A stretch of 64,000 nucleotides of DNA, from NCBI GenBank assembly GCA_945867815.1, contig CAMBIX010000004.1:62001-126000 (forward strand), in the 5' to 3' direction. The DNA is from an uncultured Veillonellaceae bacterium. GTDB lineage: Bacteria > Bacillota > Negativicutes > Veillonellales > Veillonellaceae. Positions within the stretch are counted from its first letter, which is position 1. Every line of letters starts with the position of its first letter. The notes under the pieces are model-generated. The model made no database searches. It had not been told where the DNA came from and saw nothing but the letters and a program-made list of their open reading frames with translations. A program made the translations under genes and the position numbers. Of the stretch, positions 25,094 to 34,056 are shown piece after piece.

Positions 25094-26071
25094 TTATTTT
25101 TCTAACAGCCAACGAGCTACGTCCATGGCATGATAGGTAATAATAATCTTAGCACCAGCTCGCTTCATAGATGTTAAAGATTCTAATACAATTCGTTTTT
25201 CATCAATTAATCCGGCCTGCGCTGCTGCCTTAACCATGGCATATTCACCACTTACGTTATATACAGCTAATGGACAGTCAAAATTATCCCGTGCTTCTCG
25301 TACAACATCTAAATAACTAAGAGCTGGCTTAATCATAATAATATCGGTACCTTCGCGAATATCTAATTCGATTTCACGCAAAGCTTCTAAACGGTTGGCC
25401 GGATCCATTTGGTAACCCTTGCGGTCACCAAATTCAGGTGCCGAATTAACAGCCCCTCTAAACGGTCCATAATAAGCCGATGCATATTTAGCAGCATAGC
25501 TCATAATAGTTACCTTAGAAAATCCATGGTCATCTAAGGTTTCACGAATCATAGCCACGCGACCATCCATCATATCTGACGGCGCTACCACCTGAGCACC
25601 CGCTTCTGCCTGGCTTAAAGCAACCTGAGCAATTAAAGGCAAAGTCTTGTCATTATCTACATCATGACCTTCTACGCAGCCACAATGACCTGTGGATGTA
25701 TACTGACAAAGACATACGTCCCCCACAACAATTAGTTCAGGGCAATTATGACGAATAGCCGTAATCGCCTGCTGTACAGGCTGTGACATATCCCAAGCTG
25801 ATGACCCTTGTTCATCCTTATAAGTAGGAATACCAAAGATTTCTACCCCAGGGATACCTAAGGCTGCTACTTCTTTAGCTACTTCAACAGCCACATCAAC
25901 GGAACACCGATACTGACCTGGCAAGGTATCAATCGGTTCCTTAATCTTAGAACCAGGTACCACAAAAATAGGATATATTAAATCATTGATTTCTAATGAT
26001 GTTTCATGCACTAAGGCGCGCATCATTGGGCTTGTCCGCAAACGGCGTGGACGATACGTTAAATCTAACAT
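25094..26071 (-). CDS. hemB: Porphobilinogen synthase (5-aminolevulinate dehydratase)
   Basis: HemB condenses two 5-aminolevulinate molecules to porphobilinogen. The ATG at 26071 is chosen (GGGAGG six bases upstream, 2 bases past the preceding stop). C120, C122 and C130 in DVCLCQYTSTGHC are the ligands of catalytic zinc, so this is the Zn-dependent type. The Schiff-base lysines lie in SYAAKYASAYYGPFR and IMIKPALSYLDV. It is 325 residues, of normal length. Confidence 0.96.
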   Translation of the reverse strand: MLDLTYRPRRLRTSPMMRALVHETSLEINDLIYPIFVVPGSKIKEPIDTLPGQYRCSVDVAVEVAKEVAALGIPGVEIFGIPTYKDEQGSSAWDMSQPVQQAITAIRHNCPELIVVGDVCLCQYTSTGHCGCVEGHDVDNDKTLPLIAQVALSQAEAGAQVVAPSDMMDGRVAMIRETLDDHGFSKVTIMSYAAKYASAYYGPFRGAVNSAPEFGDRKGYQMDPANRLEALREIELDIREGTDIIMIKPALSYLDVVREARDNFDCPLAVYNVSGEYAMVKAAAQAGLIDEKRIVLESLTSMKRAGAKIIITYHAMDVARWLLEK

Positions 26072-26072
26072 A

Positions 26073-27602
26073 TTATGCCTCCCTAACATCTGACACTATT
26101 AATTCAACTAAAGCCGGAATCGTATACGTCTGACAAATCAAATCAACTGACAACCCTTCTTCTTGGCAGGTCGCTGCTGTAATTGGTCCAATGCAGGCTA
26201 TACGGGCTTTTCCTAATAACTCCTTAGCCTCTTGACCTAAGGAATCTATCGTATTTCTAACGGTAGAAGAGCTAGTAAAGGTTACATAGTCAACTTGGTC
26301 ACTAGCTAAGGCTTCTTTGACCTCTTGGCTATGAGCCCCCTCTAATACTGTCTCATACAACCGCAATATATCTACTTCGATACCAGCCTGTCGAAGTCCT
26401 TCTGGAATCACTTTTCTTGCCTTTTTCGGTTGTATTAACAATACGCGGCTCTGTACTGGCAAACTCGCTTTTAAAGCGTCCACTACAGACTCAGCCTGAA
26501 AATTAGAAGGAATTAAATCTGCCTGAATACCATGCCTTTCTAAGGCCTTTGCTGTTGCTGTACCAATCGCACAAACAGCTAGCCCCGCCAAGGCCCGACT
26601 ATCCTTATGTAAGCCCTTAAGGGCACTAAAGAAGTAGCGAACACCTTGTGCCGATGTAAAGACAAGCGCCTTATAGACTGCCATATGGCTAATAACTTGC
26701 TCATCGTCGCCACTTAATGGCAAGGCTTGCGTCTTAATAGCTGGTGCCTCTAATACATTGGCACCCAATTCCTCTAATCGGTTTGTTAAGGCACTAGCCT
26801 GTGCTCTAGCCCGCGTCACGACAATTGTTTTACCAAATAATGGTTTTGTATCAAACCAACGAAGTTGTTTACGCAAGTTAACAACCTGACCAACAATAAT
26901 AAGAGATGGCGGTTTTATTTGTGCTTTTTTTACGTCTTCTACTACATGGTCGAGGGTTGAAACTAAGGTCTCTTGAATGGGTTTTGTACCCCAACGGATA
27001 ACAGCTACCGGTGTATCGGCAGCTCGACCATGCTCCATCAATTTCTGCGCAATAAGCGGCAAATTGCCGACACCCATAACAAAGGTAATGGTATCGACCG
27101 CTTTTGCTAATCCTTCCCAGTGTATACCCGATACGCCTTTTGTAGGATCCTCGTGACCTGTAACAATGGCAAAGGAGGTAGCCATAGCCCGCTGTGTGAC
27201 AGGTATACCTGCATAGGCAGGAGCTGCAATAGCCGAGGTAACACCAGGTACAAATTCATATGCCACACCTGCTTCTTTTAAGACCAAGGCTTCTTCACCA
27301 CCACGACCAAAAACAAGGGGATCGCCACCCTTTAAACGGGCTACAATCTTTCCTTCTCGCCCATATTTTACAAGTAATTCATTAATTTCATATTGATGAA
27401 GGGTGTGATGCTTGCACTGTTTACCTGCATAAATTAACTCTGCTTCTGGCCTGGCCCACTGTAAGAGATGATTATCGGCTAAATAATCATAAATAATGAC
27501 ATCCGCTTTTTCTATGCATTCACGGCCTTTAACCGTAATTAATTTATAATCACCCGGGCCAGCTCCAATTAAGTAGACCTTACCTTGTTTTTCTTCTGCC
27601 AT
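26073..27602 (-). CDS. Fused uroporphyrinogen-III C-methyltransferase and uroporphyrinogen-III synthase
   Basis: Residues 1 to about 250 are a SAM-dependent CobA/SUMT domain (VYLIGAGPGDYKLITVKG at 9-26, GGDPLVFGRGGEEA near 97-110, TSFAIVTGHEDP), which makes precorrin-2. Residues about 255 to 509 are a HemD domain (TIVVTRARAQASALTNRLEELG, FTSAQGVRYFF, FTSSSTVRNT), which closes hydroxymethylbilane to uroporphyrinogen III. The fusion lets one protein make and methylate the intermediate and is common in Firmicutes. It overlaps the hemC stop by one base. With the Met8-like protein it points to sirohydrochlorin, the branch to sirohaem and cobalamin. Confidence 0.95.
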   Translation of the reverse strand: MAEEKQGKVYLIGAGPGDYKLITVKGRECIEKADVIIYDYLADNHLLQWARPEAELIYAGKQCKHHTLHQYEINELLVKYGREGKIVARLKGGDPLVFGRGGEEALVLKEAGVAYEFVPGVTSAIAAPAYAGIPVTQRAMATSFAIVTGHEDPTKGVSGIHWEGLAKAVDTITFVMGVGNLPLIAQKLMEHGRAADTPVAVIRWGTKPIQETLVSTLDHVVEDVKKAQIKPPSLIIVGQVVNLRKQLRWFDTKPLFGKTIVVTRARAQASALTNRLEELGANVLEAPAIKTQALPLSGDDEQVISHMAVYKALVFTSAQGVRYFFSALKGLHKDSRALAGLAVCAIGTATAKALERHGIQADLIPSNFQAESVVDALKASLPVQSRVLLIQPKKARKVIPEGLRQAGIEVDILRLYETVLEGAHSQEVKEALASDQVDYVTFTSSSTVRNTIDSLGQEAKELLGKARIACIGPITAATCQEEGLSVDLICQTYTIPALVELIVSDVREA

Positions 27603-28540
27603 TACTTCAGCACCCCCATACGAATTAACTCATCAATAACCGTTTTTCCGCCTTCTTCATAGATAGCTTTTGCTAAATTACGTCCAATAATCTCTCCTGC
27701 ATTACAAGGACCTGTCATTTCCCCTTCATAACAATTGCGTCCATCTAAAGAAGCGACTAAGGCCTTTAAGGTTAACTGCCCTTTAGTAATCGTCCCATGC
27801 ACGCCAATAGGTACTTGACAGCCCCCATGGAGCTGGCGAAGAAAACTCCGTTCTCCTTCCGTTATTTGCCTTGTTTCTAAGCTATTCAATAATCGTAAAG
27901 TGTCTAACGTTTCCTTATCATAGGCTCGGCATTCAATCGCCAACGCCCCCTGACCTACCGCTGGAATCATTTCATCCACTGTAAAGACTTGCGTAATTCG
28001 GTCAGCTAGTCCCAAACGAATTAGACCTGCCTGTGCTAAAACAACCCCATCTAATTGTAATTCATCAATCTTACGCAAACGAGTTTGTACATTGCCTCGA
28101 ATAGTTACAATCTGTAAATCTGGTCGCATCCTAAGTAATTGAGCCTGCCGTCGCAAACTACTAGTACCAATGCGGGCGCCCTGAGGTAGTTCCTGCAAGG
28201 TCTTATAAACAGGCGCTACCAAGGCATCACACGGTACTTCTCGCTCCGTAATAGCTCCAATAACAAGCCCTTCTGGTAACTCCGTAGGCATATCCTTTAA
28301 GCTATGAACTGCTATATCAATAGTGCCCGCCCGCATAGCCTCTTCTAACTCTTCTGTAAATAAGCCTTTACCACCAATAGCTGCTAAGGACTTATTTAAA
28401 ATACGGTCCCCTTTCGTCTCATGATGAATTAGCTGTGTCTCGCAGCCTGGGCATACCTTCTTTAAGGCTTCTGCAATATGTTCTGCCTGCCATAGGGCTA
28501 AGGCACTGCTCCGTGTTCCTATCCGCCATACTTGTTTCAT
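27602..28540 (-). CDS. hemC: Hydroxymethylbilane synthase (porphobilinogen deaminase)
   Basis: HemC joins four porphobilinogen units into hydroxymethylbilane. The 312-residue protein has the dipyrromethane cofactor cysteine C241 in LHGGCQVPIG and conserved GTSSLRRQAQ (125-134) and IRGNVQTRL (148-156). It lies 11 bases after hemA. Confidence 0.97.
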   Translation of the reverse strand: MKQVWRIGTRSSALALWQAEHIAEALKKVCPGCETQLIHHETKGDRILNKSLAAIGGKGLFTEELEEAMRAGTIDIAVHSLKDMPTELPEGLVIGAITEREVPCDALVAPVYKTLQELPQGARIGTSSLRRQAQLLRMRPDLQIVTIRGNVQTRLRKIDELQLDGVVLAQAGLIRLGLADRITQVFTVDEMIPAVGQGALAIECRAYDKETLDTLRLLNSLETRQITEGERSFLRQLHGGCQVPIGVHGTITKGQLTLKALVASLDGRNCYEGEMTGPCNAGEIIGRNLAKAIYEEGGKTVIDELIRMGVLK

Positions 28541-28551
28541 ATGTCCATCTC

Positions 28552-29847
28552 CTATTTCAAGTTAAACATATCGCCAAATAATTTCCAATACATGGCTTCA
28601 TCTTCCTTACCAGCGATTTCATTAAAATGAATCATTGGATCCCGTAACAGTTTGCGTACAATCATACGGGACATGGAATCCATAATCCGTCGGTCATGAT
28701 CACTGGCATCAGGTAATTTAACTAAGGCTCTATGCAGTTCACGACGCCGAATTTGGTCAGCCCTATCACTTAAAAGAACCATCATAGGCCGTACCGATAA
28801 ATAATTTAGTTTTTCATGAATTTCTGACAAGGCCTTAGCAATAATAGGTTCTGCCTTCTTAGCTTCTTCCAATCGGTGCTGCTTATTGGCTTCTACAACC
28901 TTACTTAAGGAATCTATATTAAAAAGGTATATACCTTCCACTTGAGCCACCTCTGGATCAATATCACGAGGCACCGCAATATCAATCATAACTAAAGGGC
29001 GGCCCTGGCGATTTTCCATAATAGTCTGAGCTAATTCTGGCCTAATAATATAATGCGGGGCCCCCGTCGAAGTAATCAAAATATCCGCCGATTGGGCTTC
29101 TGTCGCAAAATTATCAAAGGCTACCGCTTGTCCATGAAAGCGATGGGCTAATTCCTGCGCCTTGGTATAGGTACGGTTAGATACGAATATACTAGTTACC
29201 CCTTTGGCAGCCAAATGCGTAGCCGTTAATTCACTCATAGTACCAGCCCCTAGAATAAGAACTTTTGCTTCTGCTAAAGGCTTTTCCAAACAATCCTCTG
29301 CCAAATTAACCGCTGCATAACTAACAGATACGGGCGTATCAGCTATACCCGTAGTGGCCCGTACCTTCTTACCGACACTAATGGCTTTTTGGAAAATAAT
29401 ATTAAAAACGGGCCCTGTTAAGCCATGACTATAGGCAGCAACATAAGCCATTTTTAACTGACTGAGAATCTGCCCTTCTCCAACGACCAAGGAATCCAGG
29501 CTAGAGGACACACGAAATAAATGATCAAGGCAGGCATCATCTTCATAAAAATAAAAATAGGACCTGTCAGCTTCTTCTACTTGAGACCCTTTAATGCGTC
29601 CCAATATTTGTAAAACTGTCTGTTTTAAGGTATCCGTATTTCTTCCTTCATCTGATGAACTATAACCATCGAGCGCTACATATAACTCCGTCCGATTACA
29701 AGTCGATAATAATACACATTCAGCAATACCCGTCTCTTCGTATAATTTATCTAACGCCTTCGCTAACTCTTGTTTATCAAAGGAAAAACGCTCTCTTACA
29801 GGCACCGGTGCTGTCTTATGATTTAATCCCAATACTACTAATTGCAT
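28552..29847 (-). CDS. hemA: Glutamyl-tRNA reductase
   Basis: HemA reduces glutamyl-tRNA(Glu) to glutamate-1-semialdehyde with NADPH and is the first committed enzyme of the C5 pathway. Catalytic C50 lies in LLSTCNRTELYV, with GLNHKTAPVPVRE near 7-19 and the NADPH motif ILGAGTMSELTATHL near 195-209. The start overlaps the end of the Met8-like gene by 32 bases, with its ribosome binding site AAAGGAGGG inside that gene, so the two are translationally linked. Confidence 0.97.
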   Translation of the reverse strand: MQLVVLGLNHKTAPVPVRERFSFDKQELAKALDKLYEETGIAECVLLSTCNRTELYVALDGYSSSDEGRNTDTLKQTVLQILGRIKGSQVEEADRSYFYFYEDDACLDHLFRVSSSLDSLVVGEGQILSQLKMAYVAAYSHGLTGPVFNIIFQKAISVGKKVRATTGIADTPVSVSYAAVNLAEDCLEKPLAEAKVLILGAGTMSELTATHLAAKGVTSIFVSNRTYTKAQELAHRFHGQAVAFDNFATEAQSADILITSTGAPHYIIRPELAQTIMENRQGRPLVMIDIAVPRDIDPEVAQVEGIYLFNIDSLSKVVEANKQHRLEEAKKAEPIIAKALSEIHEKLNYLSVRPMMVLLSDRADQIRRRELHRALVKLPDASDHDRRIMDSMSRMIVRKLLRDPMIHFNEIAGKEDEAMYWKLFGDMFNLK

Positions 29848-30451
29848 GTAATAGGCCCTCCTTTACGTCTCTCCATTGTCCTTGTATAACCCTTCTTAGG
29901 CTTTCTCTTGTAAATTGACTCTGCCAAAAAGCACGCCGCTCTTTAGGCGTCTCTAATCTATCTTTTACTAACTGACGTAGATCAGCTAGTTCTACTAGCA
30001 TTTGATCCACAGGCGCATACCGCTCTTCTATATCCTGTCTAAGCAGCTTATTAATGCGTGGACTGGCTCCGCGGCTGCGGATGGCTATATCTAATTGTGT
30101 AAAATCCGCTGTGGACGGCAACATAAAGTCACACTTGTCTTTATCATCGCCACAATTAACTAAACATCCCAAGGCCTTAGCATCCTTCACACATTGCCGA
30201 TTAACCTCTCTATTATCTGTCAAAGCCAGCACATAATCGGCTCCAGCCAAGACATCCGCCGCATAGGTTCGCTTTTGCCACTCTATTTTATTGTTTCTAG
30301 CCAACTCTGCTAGCCGAGCCGTTACCTTAGGACTTACAAGGCGGATATGAGCCCCCTCCTTAAGAAAAGTCTGGACTCGTCGCTCGGCTATAGCCCCGCC
30401 ACCAACGACCAAGCAATGGCGGTTAGCTACCTTTACAGCCATGAACAGCAT
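29816..30451 (-). CDS. Precorrin-2 dehydrogenase (Met8/CysG-N type)
   Basis: The start is the ATG at 30451 with TAGGAGT seven bases upstream. The 211-residue protein has the NAD site HCLVVGGGAIAERRVQTFLKEG (12-33), NCGDDKDKCDFMLPS and RSRGASPRINKLLR, which define the bacterial precorrin-2 dehydrogenase/ferrochelatase family. It converts precorrin-2 to sirohydrochlorin and may also insert iron. It is the first gene of the hem operon. A possible promoter (TTGTCA, 17 bases, AATATT; 30468-30496) overlaps the preceding terminator but is weak. Confidence 0.9.
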   Translation of the reverse strand: MLFMAVKVANRHCLVVGGGAIAERRVQTFLKEGAHIRLVSPKVTARLAELARNNKIEWQKRTYAADVLAGADYVLALTDNREVNRQCVKDAKALGCLVNCGDDKDKCDFMLPSTADFTQLDIAIRSRGASPRINKLLRQDIEERYAPVDQMLVELADLRQLVKDRLETPKERRAFWQSQFTRESLRRVIQGQWRDVKEGLLHAISSIGIKS

Positions 30452-30494
30452 GCTTTTACTCCTATGAAATATTGTTATATGTTTTATAAATGAC

Positions 30495-30525
30495 AAAATC
30501 GGCTTGTACTGCCAAGCCGATTTTT
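30495..30525 (-). terminator. Terminator of the division operon (after divIVA)
   Basis: AAAATCGGCTTG (30495-30506) pairs with CAAGCCGATTTT (30513-30524); the minus strand continues TTTTGTC. It separates divIVA from the hem operon. Confidence 0.85.
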
Positions 30526-30563
30526 ATGAACAGCATCGTTTATATTTTTCTAACTCACAATTT

Positions 30564-31076
30564 TTATTGCTGAGACTCTGAAGCCTCATCACTTGTATCA
30601 CTTATATCTGTTTCTATCTTTACCTTACTTTTACCTAAGTTACAACCTTCCAAAAGTTGTAACTGTGAGGTCAATAAAGATTCCATCTTAGCCCGAAAGA
30701 CAGCAATCTCATTTTGAATGGCTGCATATTTCTCACGAGCACTTCGCAAGGATGTTTCTGCATCAGCCAAAATCTTTTTCTTTTCTTGGTCTGCTTCTTG
30801 AATAATTAAGTCAGCTTCTTTTCTAGCCGCTGCCTTAACTGTTTCTCCTGTTTCTTGAGCCAGCGCCAAGGTGTTATTCATAGTCGCTTCCATTTGTTCG
30901 TATTGATTAAGGCGTTTTTCCAATTGTTCAATTTTTTCGGTCATTTCCCGATTTTCACGATACAATGTTTCATAATCGCCAACCAATTCAGTCATAAAGG
31001 AATCAACCGATTCTTTATCATACCCACGGAACCCATTCTCGAATTCCTTATTATGTATGTCCATTGGTGTAATCAT
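30564..31076 (-). CDS. divIVA: DivIVA domain cell-division protein
   Basis: DivIVA proteins bind negatively curved membrane at poles and septa and recruit other proteins. The N-terminal MITPMDIHNKEFENGFRGYDKESVDSFM (about 1-28) is the membrane-binding domain, with the Phe-Arg-Gly-Tyr signature; residues 30-135 are a long coiled coil. The acidic, Ser-rich tail is variable. It ends the cluster sepF-ylmH-divIVA, the usual Firmicute order. Confidence 0.93.
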   Translation of the reverse strand: MITPMDIHNKEFENGFRGYDKESVDSFMTELVGDYETLYRENREMTEKIEQLEKRLNQYEQMEATMNNTLALAQETGETVKAAARKEADLIIQEADQEKKKILADAETSLRSAREKYAAIQNEIAVFRAKMESLLTSQLQLLEGCNLGKSKVKIETDISDTSDEASESQQ

Positions 31077-31097
31077 AGAAAAATCCTCTCGTACTTT

Positions 31098-31892
31098 TTA
31101 TATAAAACGCTTTAAATAAACGCCAATACGCCCCTTTCGAGATGTACCTGTAATGGCTTCTATCTTCATCCGTCCACGACCACGTAAGGATATAATATCC
31201 CCTTCTTTAACTTCTTGTGCAGGCCCCTTAACTGGTTGCCAATTAATCTGCACAAGACCAGCCTTAGCTAGGCTAACCAATTTAGTCCGTGACATGCTAA
31301 AGCCTGACGATGCCACCGCATCCAATCGAAGAGAAGCTACGGTTGTACGCACTTCCTTAACGCATTCTTCTTTTGGTTTAATATCTGCTAAATCCATAGG
31401 CGCTACAGATACACTAACCATAGCAATTTTGGTAAACTGCGTCTCTACAAACTCAGCCACCGATGCATCAGTAAGCACTGTCGCCCCACCCTCGCGAACA
31501 ATAATATCGCCAAAGTGTTCTCTATCAATGCCTAATCCCATTAAGGACCCTAATACATCCCTATGTGTTAGCAATCGAAAACGCGGATCCCAAGTAACAG
31601 CTAGGGGCTTAATCCCCCAGTCAATAGTCCCCTTAAAATCCGCATCAACAAAGGCAATACGAATTCGTTCGGCTCCTTGGTAGCCACCATTTTCCTTGAC
31701 CAAAATTCCTGGATACTCCGCTTTAATAGCTTCTGCCACGGTCAAGGCAGCCGGTGTCATAAAATCAGTCAAGCGGTACGGGCGACCTGCGACTACCTGA
31801 TCCGCTAAGTCCAGCATCCGCCTAGCCATATCGCCACTACCAGATGCCTCAAAATAACGGATGATTTTCTCTTTATCTTTTGCCCCACTCAT
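31098..31892 (-). CDS. ylmH: YlmH family RNA-binding protein (S4 domain)
   Basis: The 264-residue protein carries a C-terminal S4 domain (RLDAVASSGFSMSRTKLVSLAKAGLVQINWQPVKG, then EGDIISLRGRGRMKIEAITG). The N-terminal part (FEASGSGDMARRMLDLADQV, RLTDFMTPAALTVAEAI) is specific to YlmH. In Bacillus and Streptococcus ylmH lies between sepF and divIVA, as here; recent work connects the family with ribosome quality control. It starts 24 bases past sepF. Confidence 0.92.
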   Translation of the reverse strand: MSGAKDKEKIIRYFEASGSGDMARRMLDLADQVVAGRPYRLTDFMTPAALTVAEAIKAEYPGILVKENGGYQGAERIRIAFVDADFKGTIDWGIKPLAVTWDPRFRLLTHRDVLGSLMGLGIDREHFGDIIVREGGATVLTDASVAEFVETQFTKIAMVSVSVAPMDLADIKPKEECVKEVRTTVASLRLDAVASSGFSMSRTKLVSLAKAGLVQINWQPVKGPAQEVKEGDIISLRGRGRMKIEAITGTSRKGRIGVYLKRFI

Positions 31893-31916
31893 TCTATGGT
31901 TACCGCCTTATCTATC

Positions 31917-32414
31917 TTATTGTTCGGCTTTTGGTTCTTTCCAAGCCAAGGTACTGCCTGCCAAATCTGAATAGGTTGTCTTGTCATTGCAATCAATCGT
32001 AATATTCATTGGAACGCAAATAAATATATTTTCCCCAATTTTTTGAATCTTGCCATCTAAGGCATAGGTAGCTCCGCTAACAAAATCAACAATACGAGCC
32101 GTTTCATGAGGATCTGTTTTTTCAAAATTAATAACAACCGGACGCAAATCACGTAATTGGTTGGTAATATTTTCTGAATCTTCAAATACTTTAGGTTCAA
32201 TAACAACCACTTTCATAGATGATTGACGGCTGCTCATAGCCCCATAACCACTAGCTGGTTTCGGTTGGCGAAAGGAACTAACCGGCGCCGTTGGCTGAAT
32301 CGATTCTTCATAATCATCATCTAATTCTTCATCATCATAATGATCCATATCATATTCGTCATCAGTTGCATAGTTATCATTAAATATGTTGCGCAATTTG
32401 TCTTTTAAGCTCAT
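31917..32414 (-). CDS. sepF: Cell division protein SepF
   Basis: SepF anchors and bundles FtsZ at the septum. The 165-residue protein has an N-terminal amphipathic helix (MSLKDKLRNIFND), an acidic linker with runs of Asp/Glu (DDEYDMDHYDDEELDDDYEE; 18-37), and the C-terminal SepF domain (VVIEPKVFEDSENITNQLRDLRPVVINFEKTD and ARIVDFVSGATYALDG). GGAGGCA supports the ATG. It is 28 bases after yggS. Confidence 0.95.
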   Translation of the reverse strand: MSLKDKLRNIFNDNYATDDEYDMDHYDDEELDDDYEESIQPTAPVSSFRQPKPASGYGAMSSRQSSMKVVVIEPKVFEDSENITNQLRDLRPVVINFEKTDPHETARIVDFVSGATYALDGKIQKIGENIFICVPMNITIDCNDKTTYSDLAGSTLAWKEPKAEQ

Positions 32415-32442
32415 TTATATGCCTCCTGCCTAAAGTGTCCGG

Positions 32443-33129
32443 TTAATAATAAACGCGTTCGCCGAATATGGCTGTACCTACACGTACTATGGTAGCGCCT
32501 TCTTCGATAGCTACCTCAAAATCATGTGTCATTCCCATAGACAGTTCGCTAATCTGACCTGCTGGAAAATACTGTTTCATGTCTTCAAATAATGCTGCTG
32601 CTACACGAAAGACAGGTCGTACTGTTTCCGGATTCTCCGCAAAAGGGGCTATACACATAAGCCCTCTTACTTTTATATGAGGCAATGTCTTTGCATAGTC
32701 TCTAAGCGCTGGGAACTCTTCTACGGTCATTCCCGTTTTGCTAGCTTCACGTGCTACATTGACCTGTAATAAAATCTCTTGTACTTTGTCATTCTTTGCC
32801 GCTACTTTATCAATCTCATCTAAAAGCTTCTTGCTATCTACCGAATGAATTAACTGAAATAACGAAACAGCTTGCCGCACTTTATTCGTCTGTAAATGTC
32901 CAATTAAATGCCATGTTAAAGGTTCTCCCCTATAGGTAAGCATTTTTTCTTTTGCTTCCTGCACGCGGTTTTCGCCTACATTAGTAATGCCTAATTGGGC
33001 CACCTCTTCTACAGCTGACACAGGATGATTCTTAGTCACAGCCACTAAGGTAACTTTATCTGTACGTCCTACACGCAGCCTAGCTTGTTCTATGCGAGCC
33101 TGCACCTTTTGTAGTGCGTCTTCAATCAT
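32443..33129 (-). CDS. yggS: YggS family pyridoxal-phosphate homeostasis protein
   Basis: PLP-binding protein of the alanine-racemase-like fold without racemase activity, involved in vitamin B6 balance. The ATG at 33129 is preceded by GGGAGG; the longer frame from 33162 has no site. In the 228-residue product K33 in LVAVTKNHPVSAV binds PLP, and NVGENRVQEAKEK, WHLIGHLQTNK and LSMGMTHDFEVAIEEGATIVRVG are the family blocks. It is the usual neighbour of sepF. Confidence 0.95.
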   Translation of the reverse strand: MIEDALQKVQARIEQARLRVGRTDKVTLVAVTKNHPVSAVEEVAQLGITNVGENRVQEAKEKMLTYRGEPLTWHLIGHLQTNKVRQAVSLFQLIHSVDSKKLLDEIDKVAAKNDKVQEILLQVNVAREASKTGMTVEEFPALRDYAKTLPHIKVRGLMCIAPFAENPETVRPVFRVAAALFEDMKQYFPAGQISELSMGMTHDFEVAIEEGATIVRVGTAIFGERVYY

Positions 33130-33207
33130 ATGTGCCTCCCTATAACAAACCATTACATACATTACATACTAATTTATTATATAATAGATGATTCTCTCTG
33201 TATAGGT

Positions 33208-34056
33208 TTATTTTAACATACAAAACAATCCCATACGTCCCGTTACACCACCTGCTTTGCGATAGGAATAACAACCATAACTTGTATAGGAATCTGTTGG
33301 CGATACGGTTATCTGTTGCATGGGAACCCCCATATTCAAAAAGGACTTACTAATAAATTGTTGCAAATTAACATGAGGTGTCTTTTTTACCGCTCCAGGC
33401 CGCTTGATTAAACGCACCAAGTCTCGTTCTTTAGGCATAGCTTCAGAAAAACATTGCGCAATATCTTCCCCCACCTCAAAGGATTCTTGTTGAATCGATG
33501 GACCAATATACACATAACAATCTTCGGGCTGTGTGCCATAAGCTTCCACCATTTTATTTAAAGTAATAACCGGCAAACGGCCAATCGTGCCACGCCAACC
33601 AGCATGAATAACGGCTACCGCATGATTACCCTTGTCATATAGCAAGACAGGCACACAATCAGCAACTAAAAGCAGTAAAGGTACTTGCCGTTCTGCTGTA
33701 TACAAGGCATCACAATTCGAAATGGCCGAATCCATATTCAAAGCTCCCTTGCCAACAAGCTGTGGCCTTACTTCTTTAGCAACTAAGCCATGCACTTGTT
33801 GACCGCAAGTTAAGCGTTCCACTGGCTGTCCTAAATGGGCAGCGACTAACTTACGATTTTTCCATACATCTTCTACTTCATCTTCTACATGAAGTCCTAA
33901 ATTCATAGAATCATAAGGTGCCTTAGAATAGCCACCAAATCGCCTAGTCACTCCATGCAGTAAGGGAAAGTTCATAAATCCTACCGCCTCTTCAAAAGAC
34001 CAAGGCTTCTTATTTTCTGTTTGTACGTCACGTACAATTACTTGTTGATTCATCAT
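33208..34056 (-). CDS. pgeF: Peptidoglycan editing factor PgeF / YfiH (laccase-domain protein)
   Basis: The family (DUF152, multicopper polyphenol oxidase-like) has purine nucleoside phosphorylase activity and in Escherichia coli YfiH prevents misincorporation of serine into peptidoglycan. The 282 residues show ADCVPVLLYD (147-156), VIHAGWRGTIGRL (about 164-176), IGPSIQQESFEVG and the closing YSYRKAGGVTGRMGLFCML. The start overlaps the preceding stop by 4 bases (GGGAGG upstream; either of two adjacent ATGs may be used). Confidence 0.92.
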   Translation of the reverse strand: MMNQQVIVRDVQTENKKPWSFEEAVGFMNFPLLHGVTRRFGGYSKAPYDSMNLGLHVEDEVEDVWKNRKLVAAHLGQPVERLTCGQQVHGLVAKEVRPQLVGKGALNMDSAISNCDALYTAERQVPLLLLVADCVPVLLYDKGNHAVAVIHAGWRGTIGRLPVITLNKMVEAYGTQPEDCYVYIGPSIQQESFEVGEDIAQCFSEAMPKERDLVRLIKRPGAVKKTPHVNLQQFISKSFLNMGVPMQQITVSPTDSYTSYGCYSYRKAGGVTGRMGLFCMLK